Numbered from the stretch's first letter, positions 1 to 6,795 are shown. The stretch is DNA of 7,679 nt from Gammaproteobacteria bacterium (GCA_030621975.1 JAUXGQ010000062.1:1-7679); one strand, 5' to 3'. Numbers and translations are program-made. The notes: generated by a model from the letters alone, not told the origin.

Positions 1-2
1 AA

Positions 3-191
3 CTCTTCGACGCAGGGGTGCTGCCCTACTATCTGCACCTGCTAGACCGGGTTCAGGGGGCGGCTCATTTCGAGGTCCCGGAACAGGAGGCGCGATTCAT
101 TTATCAACGTCTCCGCGAGTGTCTGCCCGGGTATCTGGTGCCGCGCATGGTGCGGGAACAGGCGGGGGCGGCTGCAAAAGTGCCGCTCTGA
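3..191 (+). CDS. epmB: EF-P beta-lysylation protein EpmB (lysine 2,3-aminomutase family), C-terminal end only
   Basis: This is the last 62 codons of a gene that begins before the window; it ends at TGA 189-191. The peptide begins LFDAGVLPYYLHLLDRVQGA, continues with AAHFEV, and has GYLVPRMVRE near its end. These match the conserved C-terminal part of EpmB (YjeK) as I remember it: AGVxPYYLHxLDxVQGAAHF, then SGYLVPxLxRE. EpmB is a radical-SAM, PLP-dependent enzyme that turns (S)-alpha-lysine into (R)-beta-lysine, which EpmA attaches to elongation factor P. The radical-SAM cysteines and the PLP lysine lie outside the window, so activity cannot be judged. The reading frame is intact to the stop. 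The next gene starts 214 bases downstream behind its own AT-rich region, so co-transcription is not obvious. The family call is firm; a paralogous lysine aminomutase is the only real alternative. Confidence 0.88.
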   Translation, partial: LFDAGVLPYYLHLLDRVQGAAHFEVPEQEARFIYQRLRECLPGYLVPRMVREQAGAAAKVPL

Positions 192-260
192 TGAAAGAAG
201 GCCCTGGTGAGAAATCCGGGCTAACCCCGCGGGACTCAAGTTCAGGGGAAAAAATACCGA

Positions 261-283
261 TATAATCAAAAACCTCCTATAAT
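261..283 (+). promoter_or_regulatory. Candidate -10 elements upstream of the PilZ-fimX pair
   Basis: Two perfect TATAAT hexamers lie at 261-266 and 278-283 in an AT-rich stretch (about 249-300) inside otherwise GC-rich DNA, 120-145 bases before the ATG at 406. No convincing -35 hexamer sits 16-18 bases before either one, so an activator-dependent promoter or simple AT bias are both possible. The position suits a promoter for the two-gene unit 406-4389. Confidence 0.35.
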
Positions 284-405
284 ATTTTGGATCAATAACT
301 CAGCATGAAGCCAAAGGCGAAGGCGGCGGTATTTCGCAATTGCTTTGCGCGGGAAACAGCGATACAACAGCCATCCACGACGGAAGACCACGGCGGAGAC
401 ATCTA

Positions 406-2235
406 ATGGCAGTGGAAGGCCCACTGGGGCTCAGAATACCGGAACAAAAGCAGCCGTCGTCGGCTGATATGTTTTTGCTGAATCCGGAAAAAGCAAATTC
501 CTGGATCGCGGATCTGCCCCTGGCGAATATTGGCGAGACTTCGCGCCGCGTGTTCAAGGCTGTGGTCGCATTCAACCGGACCGCCATGCCCCCTGATATA
601 CGGGAAAAGGTTGCGGAAGAACTTCGCGAGCCCATCGCTTATGTGGAAAAGACCCTGAAAAGACATTACATCGGCGCGGCCTTTCCCCTGGCCCAGAAAA
701 GCCGGAAAATCGCGCTGCTGAACCGGGAACTCCATGCAGAAATGGCGATTTCCCAAAAAATCATCATCACCGACATGTTTGCGGGCGGAGCGGGCCAGCT
801 CGACCGCAAATCACTCGATCGCGCCATTCAAAAGACCCTTGGCCATCTCAGAAATACGCTCCTGCATTCCTATCTGGCCTACGAGCCCTGGCCGAACCAC
901 ACCTGGCGGGAGATTCACCGCCTGGCCGCCTATGGCTTCCCCAACAGCCTCTATACAGGCGATTCGGAGCACGCCGACAATCAACAGACCAGCAGTATCT
1001 ACGAGAGTTACACCCGGATTCTGCTGCTCGCGTTGTCGGTGCCCTATAAGCTGCGGCAGCGGGAGATTCTGCTCGTGAATGAACACATCGATCGATGGGG
1101 CAGCCACGCACGCCTGTTAAACCCCTTATCGATCCAGGGGCTCGACGATGACAAAGGGCTGTTCGTGTCCAATCTCGCTTCGGATTCCCCGCCGCAACAT
1201 CTCTCACTGGTATCGGACCCAAAACCTACGCAGTCGGTCGTACTGGATACAAACGGGCTGATCGAGCACCTGGAAAAATTACTCGATGCCCGGGATTCTC
1301 AGGCCGCCGGCCGCGGAGCTACGGACATTGCTCTGTTGAGAAAACTGTTCCAGGCCTGGAGCGGGGCGCCAAATCGGAAGCATCGACGCACCAACCTGCA
1401 TTTTCAGCTCAAGATCGCCGTTGGCCTGAACGCTATCTGGGGTTTGCAGACAGCGGGCAGCACCGATGAAAGACCAAAAACCGCGCCCCCTCCCGACAGC
1501 GCCCTGAAGAAGCCGTCGGACAGGGAATGGAGGGAACAGACCGATATGCTTCAGCATACGCTGAAATCCGGTTTTCTGAAGACAGGTGATGCGGGCACCC
1601 TGTCGCTGAGTCCACTCGATGATACCCCGCGGCGGACGGACAACCCGGGCCTGATCAGCCCGGCCATCGATCCAGGTCCGCAACAGGACACCCTGGATGT
1701 CTGGTCGTGCCACGATCCGAGTTCCTTCGAAACCCATGTCTTACGCACCATCGACGAAAGTGCGGGCGGTTATTGCGTAAGTTGGACCGACAAAGACATT
1801 CCCCACGTCACCGTAGGCGAGCTCATTGGCATTCAGTCGCCCGCCGATGAAAAGCAGTATGATCTAGCGGCCGTGCGCTGGATGAAAAACACGCCCGGGG
1901 ACGGTCTGACGCTGGGTATGGAACTGCTTTCGCGCACCGTGCGGGCGGTGGAGCTGGTCCCGGAGCGGAAAACGCGAAAACAGTCGCAGCATTGCCTTCT
2001 GTTGCCTGAACTGAAGGCCGCTTGCTCACCCGCCAGTCTGATGTGTCCCGCGCTCGGATTTCAGGTGGGCGATATCGCCAGGCTGAAAGACGGTGACAAG
2101 AAATCCCGAATCCGTCTGACCCAGCGGCTGGAGGAAACGGGCGCCTATACGCAGTTCCTGTTTGCGCCCGTGGAGAAGGAAGAAAAACGTGGACCGTCGG
2201 ATAGCGAGTTCGATTCCGTCTGGTCCGAGTTGTAA
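406..2235 (+). CDS. Large PilZ-type cyclic-di-GMP-binding protein, partner gene of fimX
   Basis: A 609-residue, mostly hydrophilic protein with no signal peptide or membrane segment, so probably cytoplasmic. It carries both PilZ signatures: RxxxR at residues 324-328 (RKHRR), followed by a beta-strand-like LHFQLKIAVGL, and DxSxxG at 450-455 (DESAGG). After these come VGELIGIQ (470-477) and a typical PilZ 'V-R-W...LGMELLS' strand pair (490-509). The two motifs are about 120 residues apart where ordinary PilZ domains have a few tens, so the domain appears to hold a Pro-rich insert of about 100 residues. The N-terminal 320 residues look helical (conserved-looking WREIHRLAAYG, 167-177) and I do not recognise them. 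I chose ATG 406 because GGAG at 395-398 sits 7 bases upstream; an in-frame TTG at 340 would add 22 residues with a weaker ribosome site. It lies 63 bases before fimX on the same strand, so a shared transcript and a role in pilus control are likely. The PilZ call is from motifs; ligand binding is inferred. Confidence 0.78.
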   Translation: MAVEGPLGLRIPEQKQPSSADMFLLNPEKANSWIADLPLANIGETSRRVFKAVVAFNRTAMPPDIREKVAEELREPIAYVEKTLKRHYIGAAFPLAQKSRKIALLNRELHAEMAISQKIIITDMFAGGAGQLDRKSLDRAIQKTLGHLRNTLLHSYLAYEPWPNHTWREIHRLAAYGFPNSLYTGDSEHADNQQTSSIYESYTRILLLALSVPYKLRQREILLVNEHIDRWGSHARLLNPLSIQGLDDDKGLFVSNLASDSPPQHLSLVSDPKPTQSVVLDTNGLIEHLEKLLDARDSQAAGRGATDIALLRKLFQAWSGAPNRKHRRTNLHFQLKIAVGLNAIWGLQTAGSTDERPKTAPPPDSALKKPSDREWREQTDMLQHTLKSGFLKTGDAGTLSLSPLDDTPRRTDNPGLISPAIDPGPQQDTLDVWSCHDPSSFETHVLRTIDESAGGYCVSWTDKDIPHVTVGELIGIQSPADEKQYDLAAVRWMKNTPGDGLTLGMELLSRTVRAVELVPERKTRKQSQHCLLLPELKAACSPASLMCPALGFQVGDIARLKDGDKKSRIRLTQRLEETGAYTQFLFAPVEKEEKRGPSDSEFDSVWSEL

Positions 2236-2241
2236 TACCTC

Positions 2242-2275
2242 GAAGCTGTCGGATATCGATGCGCCAGGCAGCCTC
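2242..2275. repeat. Imperfect inverted repeat (possible hairpin) between the PilZ gene and fimX
   Basis: GAAGCTGTC at 2242-2250 can pair with GGCAGCCTC at 2267-2275: nine positions with one A-C mismatch and one G-U, around a 16-base loop containing GATATC and ATCGAT. No T-run follows, so it is not a standard terminator. The left arm plus the next three bases (GAAGCTGTCGGA) matches the repeat end at 4390-4401 in 11 of 12 positions, so it may be a decayed fragment of the same repeat family. Right after it, CTTAAAG occurs twice in tandem (2275-2281 and 2282-2288), running into the fimX ribosome site. Confidence 0.35.
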
Positions 2276-2298
2276 TTAAAGCTTAAAGGAAGGTTAAA

Positions 2299-4389
2299 GT
2301 GAGTCTTGAGTCTTCGGTCAACCTGCTGGTGGTAAGCCGGTCTCTCAGCGACACCGAGATGTATGTCAACGCCTTGCGAAATGCCGGCCTGGCGGTCCAC
2401 GCGACCCGCGTGGAGGACGATGAGGAGCTTTCCGAGGCCCTGACCGGCCAGGCATGCGACATGCTGCTCTACGCCTGTGACGAAGACGGAACTGACATCA
2501 CCCGCGTAACGGCCGCCTGCCAGGCGGCGGACCAGGATGTTCCTTTGATCATCGTTTCCGATCATCTGGAGCCCGAGGCCCGGCTGCAAGCCATGCGGGA
2601 AGGCGCGCGCGACGGCGTTCCAAAAAGTGATCTGGATCACCTTCAGCTGGCCGTCATGCGGGAAATCTCGGCGTTGCGCACCCGCCGGGAACTGGCGGCC
2701 GCCAAGCAGCAGTTGCAGGAGGCAGAGGAACAGCGCAACGCGCTCATAGAAAGCTCCCGCGATGCCATCGCTTATGTGCATGAAGGGATGCATGTGCTGA
2801 CCAATCCGGCGTATCTCGAGATGTTCGGCTTCGTTGAGGTGGACGAACTGGAAGGCGTGCCGATAATGGATATGGTCGTCCCGGATCAGCAAAAAGAATT
2901 CAAGGCCACTTTGCGGTCGCTGGACAAGGGCGGCGCCTCTAACTCGCAACTGGAGCTCAGCTGTCAAAAAAACGATGGAAGTACCTTTAGCGCCCTGCTG
3001 GAATTCACCAAGGCGCGCATCGACGGAGAGCCCTGTACCCAGGTCTTGATCCGTAATCAGGCCAATTCAAAAGAACTCGAGCAGCAGCTGCATCTTCTGT
3101 ACAGCAAAGACACCCAAACCGGCCTGTTCAACCGGCAGTATTTCCTGGAACATCTGGAAAAGCAACTCCAAAATCCGGGTGACGGCGACGACAAACTTTC
3201 CCTGCTCTATATTACTTTGGACGATTTTCAGGAATTGCGGGACTCGGTGGGGCTGGCCGCCAGCGATACTGTGATCAGACAAGTCGCGGAACTGTTCCAA
3301 GACCAAGCGGGCCAGGACGCCGTACTGACACGTTTCGGGGATCTCACGTTCACGCTGTTAGCCCGCCATGCCAAGGCGTACGGCGAAAACGGTCTCGCCG
3401 AAACCCTCTGTCGGATGGTGGACGACAAGGAGTTCGGCGCCAGCGGTAAATACATCGGAGTAACCTGCAGTATTGGTGTCGCGCCTTGCGAAGGAAATGA
3501 CATTTCGGCGCAGGATCTCGTCAACAGGGCCTACACGGCCTGTAAGACTGCACAGCAGGAAGGCGGTAACAGAGCAGTCTTATACGAGCCGAAGACAACC
3601 GCGGCCGGTAGCGTTGAGGGCGCGACTGATAAAGCGGCGGAAACCAGCAGACTGATTAAAACTGCCCTCGAGAACGAGCGCTTTCGTCTCGTATACCAGC
3701 CCATCGTCAGTCTCCAGGGCGATAGCCGGGAAAATTACGCCGTACTGTTGCGGATGCTCGATGACAACGACGACGAAAACCTGCCCAAGGATTTTCTCGA
3801 TCAGGCCGCACACGACGGGCTGATGGGACAGGTCGATCGCTGGGTCATGAAGAGCGCGAGTAAGGAGCTCGAATCACAACGCAAGGACGGCCGCAAGACG
3901 GTTTTTTTCATCAACCTTTCCGCCGACTCGCTTCAGGATGAAACCTTCTTGCTCTTCGTATGCGACTGTCTCCGGGATTTCAACGTCAAGGGTTCCTGGT
4001 TCTGCTTCCAGGTCAAGGATGAAGACGTACGTCAGCACATCGATGCAGCTACGCCGCTTCTGGAGGGGTTAAAGAAGATCAAGTGCCAGTTGGCAATCGA
4101 CCGTTTCGGGGTGTCCCCGAAGCCAGAAAGCCTACTGGAACGCCTGGACTTCGATTACGCAAAGCTGGACGCCTCCTTTATGAAGGATCTCGCATCCGAT
4201 CAGAGCAACCAGAATAAATTGCATGCCATCCACGAGCTGATCCGTTCCCACGACGTGAAAAGCGTAGCGACCGCCGTCGAGGACGCAAACAGCCTCGCCA
4301 TTCTATGGACAGTGGGTTTGAATTATATCCAGGGGTACTTCCTCCAGGAGCCCTCGGAAACAATCGCCTATAACTTTCAAAAGGGCTAG
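2299..4389 (+). CDS. fimX: FimX-type cyclic-di-GMP effector of type IV pili (degenerate REC-PAS-GGDEF-EAL)
   Basis: A 696-residue protein with FimX layout and length (P. aeruginosa FimX is about 690). Residues 5-125 form a receiver-like domain with Ala59 where the phospho-acceptor Asp is expected. A short helix leads to a PAS/PAC domain (about 146-253). The GGDEF domain (about 265-430) has GDLTF at 347-351 instead of GGDEF, so cyclase activity is unlikely. The EAL domain (about 450-690) keeps QPI (467-469) but has AVLLR (481-485) for EALLR; it keeps NLSADSL (539-545), IDRFG (600-604, second Asp lost), KLD (622-624) and QGYFLQEP (678-685). In this family such EAL domains bind cyclic-di-GMP without cleaving it and contact PilZ and PilB to drive pilus extension. 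Start is GTG 2299 with AAGGA at 2286-2290, 8 bases upstream. The TAG stop lies within a repeat end (4384-4407), yet the protein has full family length, so it does not look truncated. Confidence 0.9.
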   Translation: MSLESSVNLLVVSRSLSDTEMYVNALRNAGLAVHATRVEDDEELSEALTGQACDMLLYACDEDGTDITRVTAACQAADQDVPLIIVSDHLEPEARLQAMREGARDGVPKSDLDHLQLAVMREISALRTRRELAAAKQQLQEAEEQRNALIESSRDAIAYVHEGMHVLTNPAYLEMFGFVEVDELEGVPIMDMVVPDQQKEFKATLRSLDKGGASNSQLELSCQKNDGSTFSALLEFTKARIDGEPCTQVLIRNQANSKELEQQLHLLYSKDTQTGLFNRQYFLEHLEKQLQNPGDGDDKLSLLYITLDDFQELRDSVGLAASDTVIRQVAELFQDQAGQDAVLTRFGDLTFTLLARHAKAYGENGLAETLCRMVDDKEFGASGKYIGVTCSIGVAPCEGNDISAQDLVNRAYTACKTAQQEGGNRAVLYEPKTTAAGSVEGATDKAAETSRLIKTALENERFRLVYQPIVSLQGDSRENYAVLLRMLDDNDDENLPKDFLDQAAHDGLMGQVDRWVMKSASKELESQRKDGRKTVFFINLSADSLQDETFLLFVCDCLRDFNVKGSWFCFQVKDEDVRQHIDAATPLLEGLKKIKCQLAIDRFGVSPKPESLLERLDFDYAKLDASFMKDLASDQSNQNKLHAIHELIRSHDVKSVATAVEDANSLAILWTVGLNYIQGYFLQEPSETIAYNFQKG

Positions 4390-4407
4390 GAGGCTGTCGG
4401 ACTTAGG
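4384..4407. repeat. Solo end of the CTAG-flanked repeat family, at the fimX stop codon
   Basis: GGCTAGGAGGCTGTC at 4384-4398 is identical to 7564-7578 at the left end of the downstream MITE-like element. From CTAG (4386) over 22 bases it matches that element's terminal repeat at 17 positions. The TAG of CTAG is the fimX stop codon, and the fragment fills the whole gap up to the stop codon of the convergent nucleotidase gene (4408-4410). No matching opposite end was seen within about 100 bases, so this is either a decayed remnant or the left end of something larger. Confidence 0.6.
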
Positions 4408-5316
4408 TTACTGGTTCACGACACCATGGGGAACGTGGCCCGTCGCCACGTGCCGGCTGGCGGATTCACAATGCTTGGTCTGATCATCGAAAAAGATGTC
4501 TGCGCCGAAGGACCTCAAGAAGACGCCTTTGTCCATTCCCCCCAGGAACAACGCCTCGTCGATGCGCACATCCCAGGCCCGCAGAGTCCGGATCACCCGT
4601 TCGTGAGCGGGGGCGGCCCTTGCGGTGATCAGCGCTGTGCGAATGGGGGAGTTGCGGGCAGGCAAGGCGTTCTGAATGTGATGCAGTGCGGCCAGAAAAC
4701 CTTTGAAAGGTCCGCCGGGAAGCGGCTTGTGGGCAGCCGCCTTTTCGCTGGCCACAAACGCTTCGAGTCCCTTGGATTGGTAGACCCGTTCCGCCTCATC
4801 GGAAAACAACACGGCATCGCCATCGAATGCAATTCGCAGCTGTCCGGATAGAGACGGACCCACATCGATTCGGTGCGGAAAAATAGTGGCCGCTGCCACA
4901 CCATTGGACAATGCCTTGTGCACATCGGTCTGATCGGATGAGAGAAACAGGTGGGCGCCAAACGCGGACGCATAGGCGTATGGACTCACGCCCCCCGTAA
5001 AGGCGGCCCGGCTGATCGCCAGGTCATGCTGTTCGATGGAATTGAATATGCGCAAGCCCGTATCGGCACTGTTGCGCGAGAGCAGTATCACCTCCACGGT
5101 TGCCGCCCCGGCCATTTGGTCATTCAAAGCGAGCAGCTTTTTTACCAGCGAGAAGGCGACACCGGGTGACAAGACGTCGTTCTCGTGGTCGATCTGGTAG
5201 TCGCAGTAGGCCTCGATACCTTCTTTCTCGAACACCCGGTGGGACTCGTCGAGGTCGAACAGAGCGCGGGAGGAGATGGCGATAACCAGATCAGGTGGCG
5301 TCTGAGTATCCCCCAT
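4408..5316 (-). CDS. Cytosolic 5'-nucleotidase, NT5C1 type (HAD fold)
   Basis: A 302-residue enzyme expected to hydrolyse nucleoside 5'-monophosphates such as AMP or IMP to nucleoside and phosphate in the cytoplasm. It follows the animal NT5C1 (cN-I) pattern from end to end: ISSRALFDL at 14-22, IDHENDVLSPGVAF at 42-55, AAATIF at 141-146, the HAD nucleophile loop DGDAVLFSDE at 165-174, PLPGGPFKGFL at 198-208, TAR at 231-233, DEALFLGGMDKG at 253-264, IFFDDQ at 274-279 (Asp277 and Asp278, metal site), and GHVPHGV at 293-299. All catalytic motifs are present and the length is normal for the bacterial family. ATG 5316 has GGAG (CTCC at 5328-5331 on the plus strand) 11 bases upstream, a slightly long spacing. 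It lies 31 bases after the coiled-coil gene on the same strand and is probably co-transcribed with it; it converges on fimX. Substrate preference cannot be read from sequence. Confidence 0.92.
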   Translation of the reverse strand: MGDTQTPPDLVIAISSRALFDLDESHRVFEKEGIEAYCDYQIDHENDVLSPGVAFSLVKKLLALNDQMAGAATVEVILLSRNSADTGLRIFNSIEQHDLAISRAAFTGGVSPYAYASAFGAHLFLSSDQTDVHKALSNGVAAATIFPHRIDVGPSLSGQLRIAFDGDAVLFSDEAERVYQSKGLEAFVASEKAAAHKPLPGGPFKGFLAALHHIQNALPARNSPIRTALITARAAPAHERVIRTLRAWDVRIDEALFLGGMDKGVFLRSFGADIFFDDQTKHCESASRHVATGHVPHGVVNQ

Positions 5317-5347
5317 ATGATGATAGGCTCCCCGCGAAGGACAAAAG

Positions 5348-5866
5348 CTACCAGGGCATGAACGAATTCATGAACGACATGGGGCGCGAGACGCTCTGGT
5401 TCATTGTCGCCATATTGTCCCGCATGTGGTAAGTGGCGTTGGTCAAGGCGCGCATGGAATCGTCCATGGAGTCGATGTTGGTCAGCATCGGCTCCAGGGT
5501 ACTGACATTACGGGATATTGACTCTAGATTTACGGCCATTGTGCGGACATTTGCGGTCATCTGCCCCAGGTCATCGGACATCGTCTGCATATTACTGGCC
5601 AGCACCGTCATGTTCGTATCGACGCTGATGGCGAGATAATGCACGTCTTTGGCGAGGCTGAATATCAGGTAAAAACCGTAAGCCGCCAGGATGATGAATG
5701 CAAACAGGGATGGGTAGACAATCAATTCCCAGCGCCTGGCGCTGGACTCGAAGGCGAGCGACAGCCGGTCCATGGAATACGAGGCAGGGCCCGGGTCTTT
5801 CGGACTGGATCCCGACCCCGGCGGCTGGCTGTTTGGCGCACCCTTGGATTCGTCTTTCTCAGACAT
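5348..5866 (-). CDS. Single-span inner-membrane protein with Met/Asn-rich heptad coiled coil, function unknown
   Basis: A 172-residue protein in three parts. Residues 1-30 are a Pro/Ser/Gly-rich, probably disordered tail. Residues 48-71 form one hydrophobic span (LIVYPSLFAFIILAAYGFYL), preceded by Arg44-Arg45, which suggests a cytoplasmic N-terminus and a periplasmic remainder. Residues 80-160 form a coiled coil with clear seven-residue spacing: Asn at 85, 92, 106, 113 and 120, then after a ten-residue step at 130 and 151, each followed by a hydrophobic residue, usually Met. There are 16 methionines in 172 residues. The tail RPMSFMNSFMPW resembles a conserved ending I recall from uncharacterised proteobacterial proteins, but I cannot name a family. 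The ribosome site is weak (AGG 10 bases before ATG 5866). It precedes the nucleotidase gene by 31 bases. It resembles the coiled coils of chemoreceptors only in periodicity; there is no HAMP domain and no signalling tip. Confidence 0.8.
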   Translation of the reverse strand: MSEKDESKGAPNSQPPGSGSSPKDPGPASYSMDRLSLAFESSARRWELIVYPSLFAFIILAAYGFYLIFSLAKDVHYLAISVDTNMTVLASNMQTMSDDLGQMTANVRTMAVNLESISRNVSTLEPMLTNIDSMDDSMRALTNATYHMRDNMATMNQSVSRPMSFMNSFMPW

Positions 5867-6205
5867 CTAAAGCAAACCTGAAGATATCGTCATGCGGCAA
5901 TCGCGCATTCGGTAAATTAAGCTTAACATATAATGTATGACGCACAAGACGATATTTAGTAGCCTCTAATAATCTTATATTACAAGTACTACAATGCCTT
6001 GTCATTCAGTAAGTTAATCTAACGGGGACCTGATTTTTAGGGATTTTGAACATGTCTCGCTCACCGCTCTCGGCCTATGTACTTTGCGCCCTCTGCGTCC
6101 TCTGTGGTGAAATATCCGAGCTAGTTCCCCGTACAAACAATATAGCGGCAGGAACCAGCTTCCCTTAAGCCTGAAATGGCTCAACATCGACGGCGCAGGG
6201 GATTT
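5867..6205. other. 339-base intergenic region, AT-rich on the left, with a nonanucleotide repeat
   Basis: No convincing gene lies here. From about 5880 to 6050 the DNA is clearly more AT-rich than its surroundings (ACATATAATGTATGA, AATCTTATATTACAAG). It is the natural place for the minus-strand promoter of the coiled-coil and nucleotidase genes, but I found no -35/-10 pair I would defend; TATAAT at 5929-5934 reads on the plus strand, away from any gene. The right part holds the repeat at 6082-6108. No hairpin with a T-run was found after the DUF302 stop at 6206, so readthrough from the upstream pair is possible. Confidence 0.6.
6082..6108. repeat. Three degenerate 9-base tandem units (CTTTGCGCC type)
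   Basis: The units CTTTGCGCC (6082-6090), CTCTGCGTC (6091-6099) and CTCTGTGGT (6100-6108) differ at a few positions. On the minus strand they read ACCACAGAGGACGCAGAGG and onward. I recognise this from general knowledge as a type of short dispersed sequence seen between genes in many unrelated bacteria, often read in spurious annotations as 'LCALCVLCGE'. Its function is unknown. Only one cluster occurs in this window. Confidence 0.6.
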
Positions 6206-6784
6206 TCAGAACTCACCTTCCGCACCGCGGCGCATGATATCTAGAAGGATCTCTTTGACCTTTATGGCCTCGGCCTTGAGGACCGGCGGCAAAGGCTCAC
6301 CGCCATAGATCATGAGATCCATGTTCAGTGCAAACAGCCACAACTTACCCTCCTGATCTTCCACCAGGGTGATCCGGCAGGGCAGGTAGGCGGAATAGAA
6401 GTCGCTGTAGTCCAGCATGCGGGCAGCGGTAAGCGAGTCGCAGAATAGAAAAATCTTTACAAATCTGTACGGTTCGCCGCTTTTCGCCTCAATATCCTTC
6501 GACAACGGCAACTCGCCCACATTGGACATATTGTGTTCGTTGGCCACGAACTTCATGGTCTCTTCCACGTCATCCGCGCTCAGCTCTTCATTGACCGGAA
6601 ATTTCCAGGCCGTTGCTTCAGCGGCATTTCCGGTTTTCAGGACCTCTTTCGCCAACTCCAGGTATATGCGGGGCGCCTCCGGATCAAAACGATCCAGTCC
6701 CTCCTGAACGCTTGCGAACAGCACTACTCCGGCCACCGTCACGAGGAAACCGATGACCGCAAACAGATTTCGTATGACCTTCAT
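6206..6784 (-). CDS. Membrane-anchored DUF302-domain protein
   Basis: A 192-residue protein from ATG 6784. Lys2 and Arg5 precede one hydrophobic span (about 7-25, LFAVIGFLVTVAGVVLFASV), which suggests an N-terminal anchor with the rest in the periplasm. Residues about 70-175 fit the DUF302 pattern: FLFCD (112-116), a helix AARML, then YLPCRITLVEDQEGKLWL (133-150). Cys115 and Cys136 are placed like the semi-conserved cysteines of that family, whose biochemical role is not established. An upstream in-frame ATG at 6829 would add 15 residues and overlap the ParA-like gene. I prefer 6784 because GAAGG stands 8 bases before it, overlapping the TGA of the ParA-like gene; the two genes are 11 bases apart and probably translationally coupled. 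The charged insert before the domain (EATAWKFPVNEELSADDVEE) is unexplained. Family assignment is moderately firm; function is unknown. Confidence 0.78.
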   Translation of the reverse strand: MKVIRNLFAVIGFLVTVAGVVLFASVQEGLDRFDPEAPRIYLELAKEVLKTGNAAEATAWKFPVNEELSADDVEETMKFVANEHNMSNVGELPLSKDIEAKSGEPYRFVKIFLFCDSLTAARMLDYSDFYSAYLPCRITLVEDQEGKLWLFALNMDLMIYGGEPLPPVLKAEAIKVKEILLDIMRRGAEGEF

Positions 6785-6795
6785 CAACGGGACCT

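Noticed and set aside
192..260. CCCGCGGG palindrome (226-233) and nearby GC-rich bases as an epmB terminator
   Set aside because: The stem is too short and the A-rich stretch after it is not a T-run on the coding strand.
340..405. Upstream in-frame TTG start for the PilZ-type gene
   Set aside because: It adds 22 Arg-rich residues; ATG 406 has GGAG at the right distance and the TTG does not have a comparably good site.
4433..4451. ACGTGGC/GCCACGT stem as a terminator for the nucleotidase gene
   Set aside because: It lies inside the last codons and no T-run follows on either strand.
4836..4848. GCAGCTGTCCGGA resembling the repeat end
   Set aside because: It lies within the nucleotidase coding region (SLSGQL) with only the core GCTGTCCG shared; it shows that such short matches arise by chance.
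4426..4851. 141-codon plus-strand frame opposite the nucleotidase
   Set aside because: The minus-strand nucleotidase is complete with all family motifs; the opposite frame is a by-product of GC-rich codon use.
5433..5940. Plus-strand open frames opposite the coiled-coil gene
   Set aside because: They are shadows of the minus-strand gene, with no ribosome sites and no recognisable protein features.
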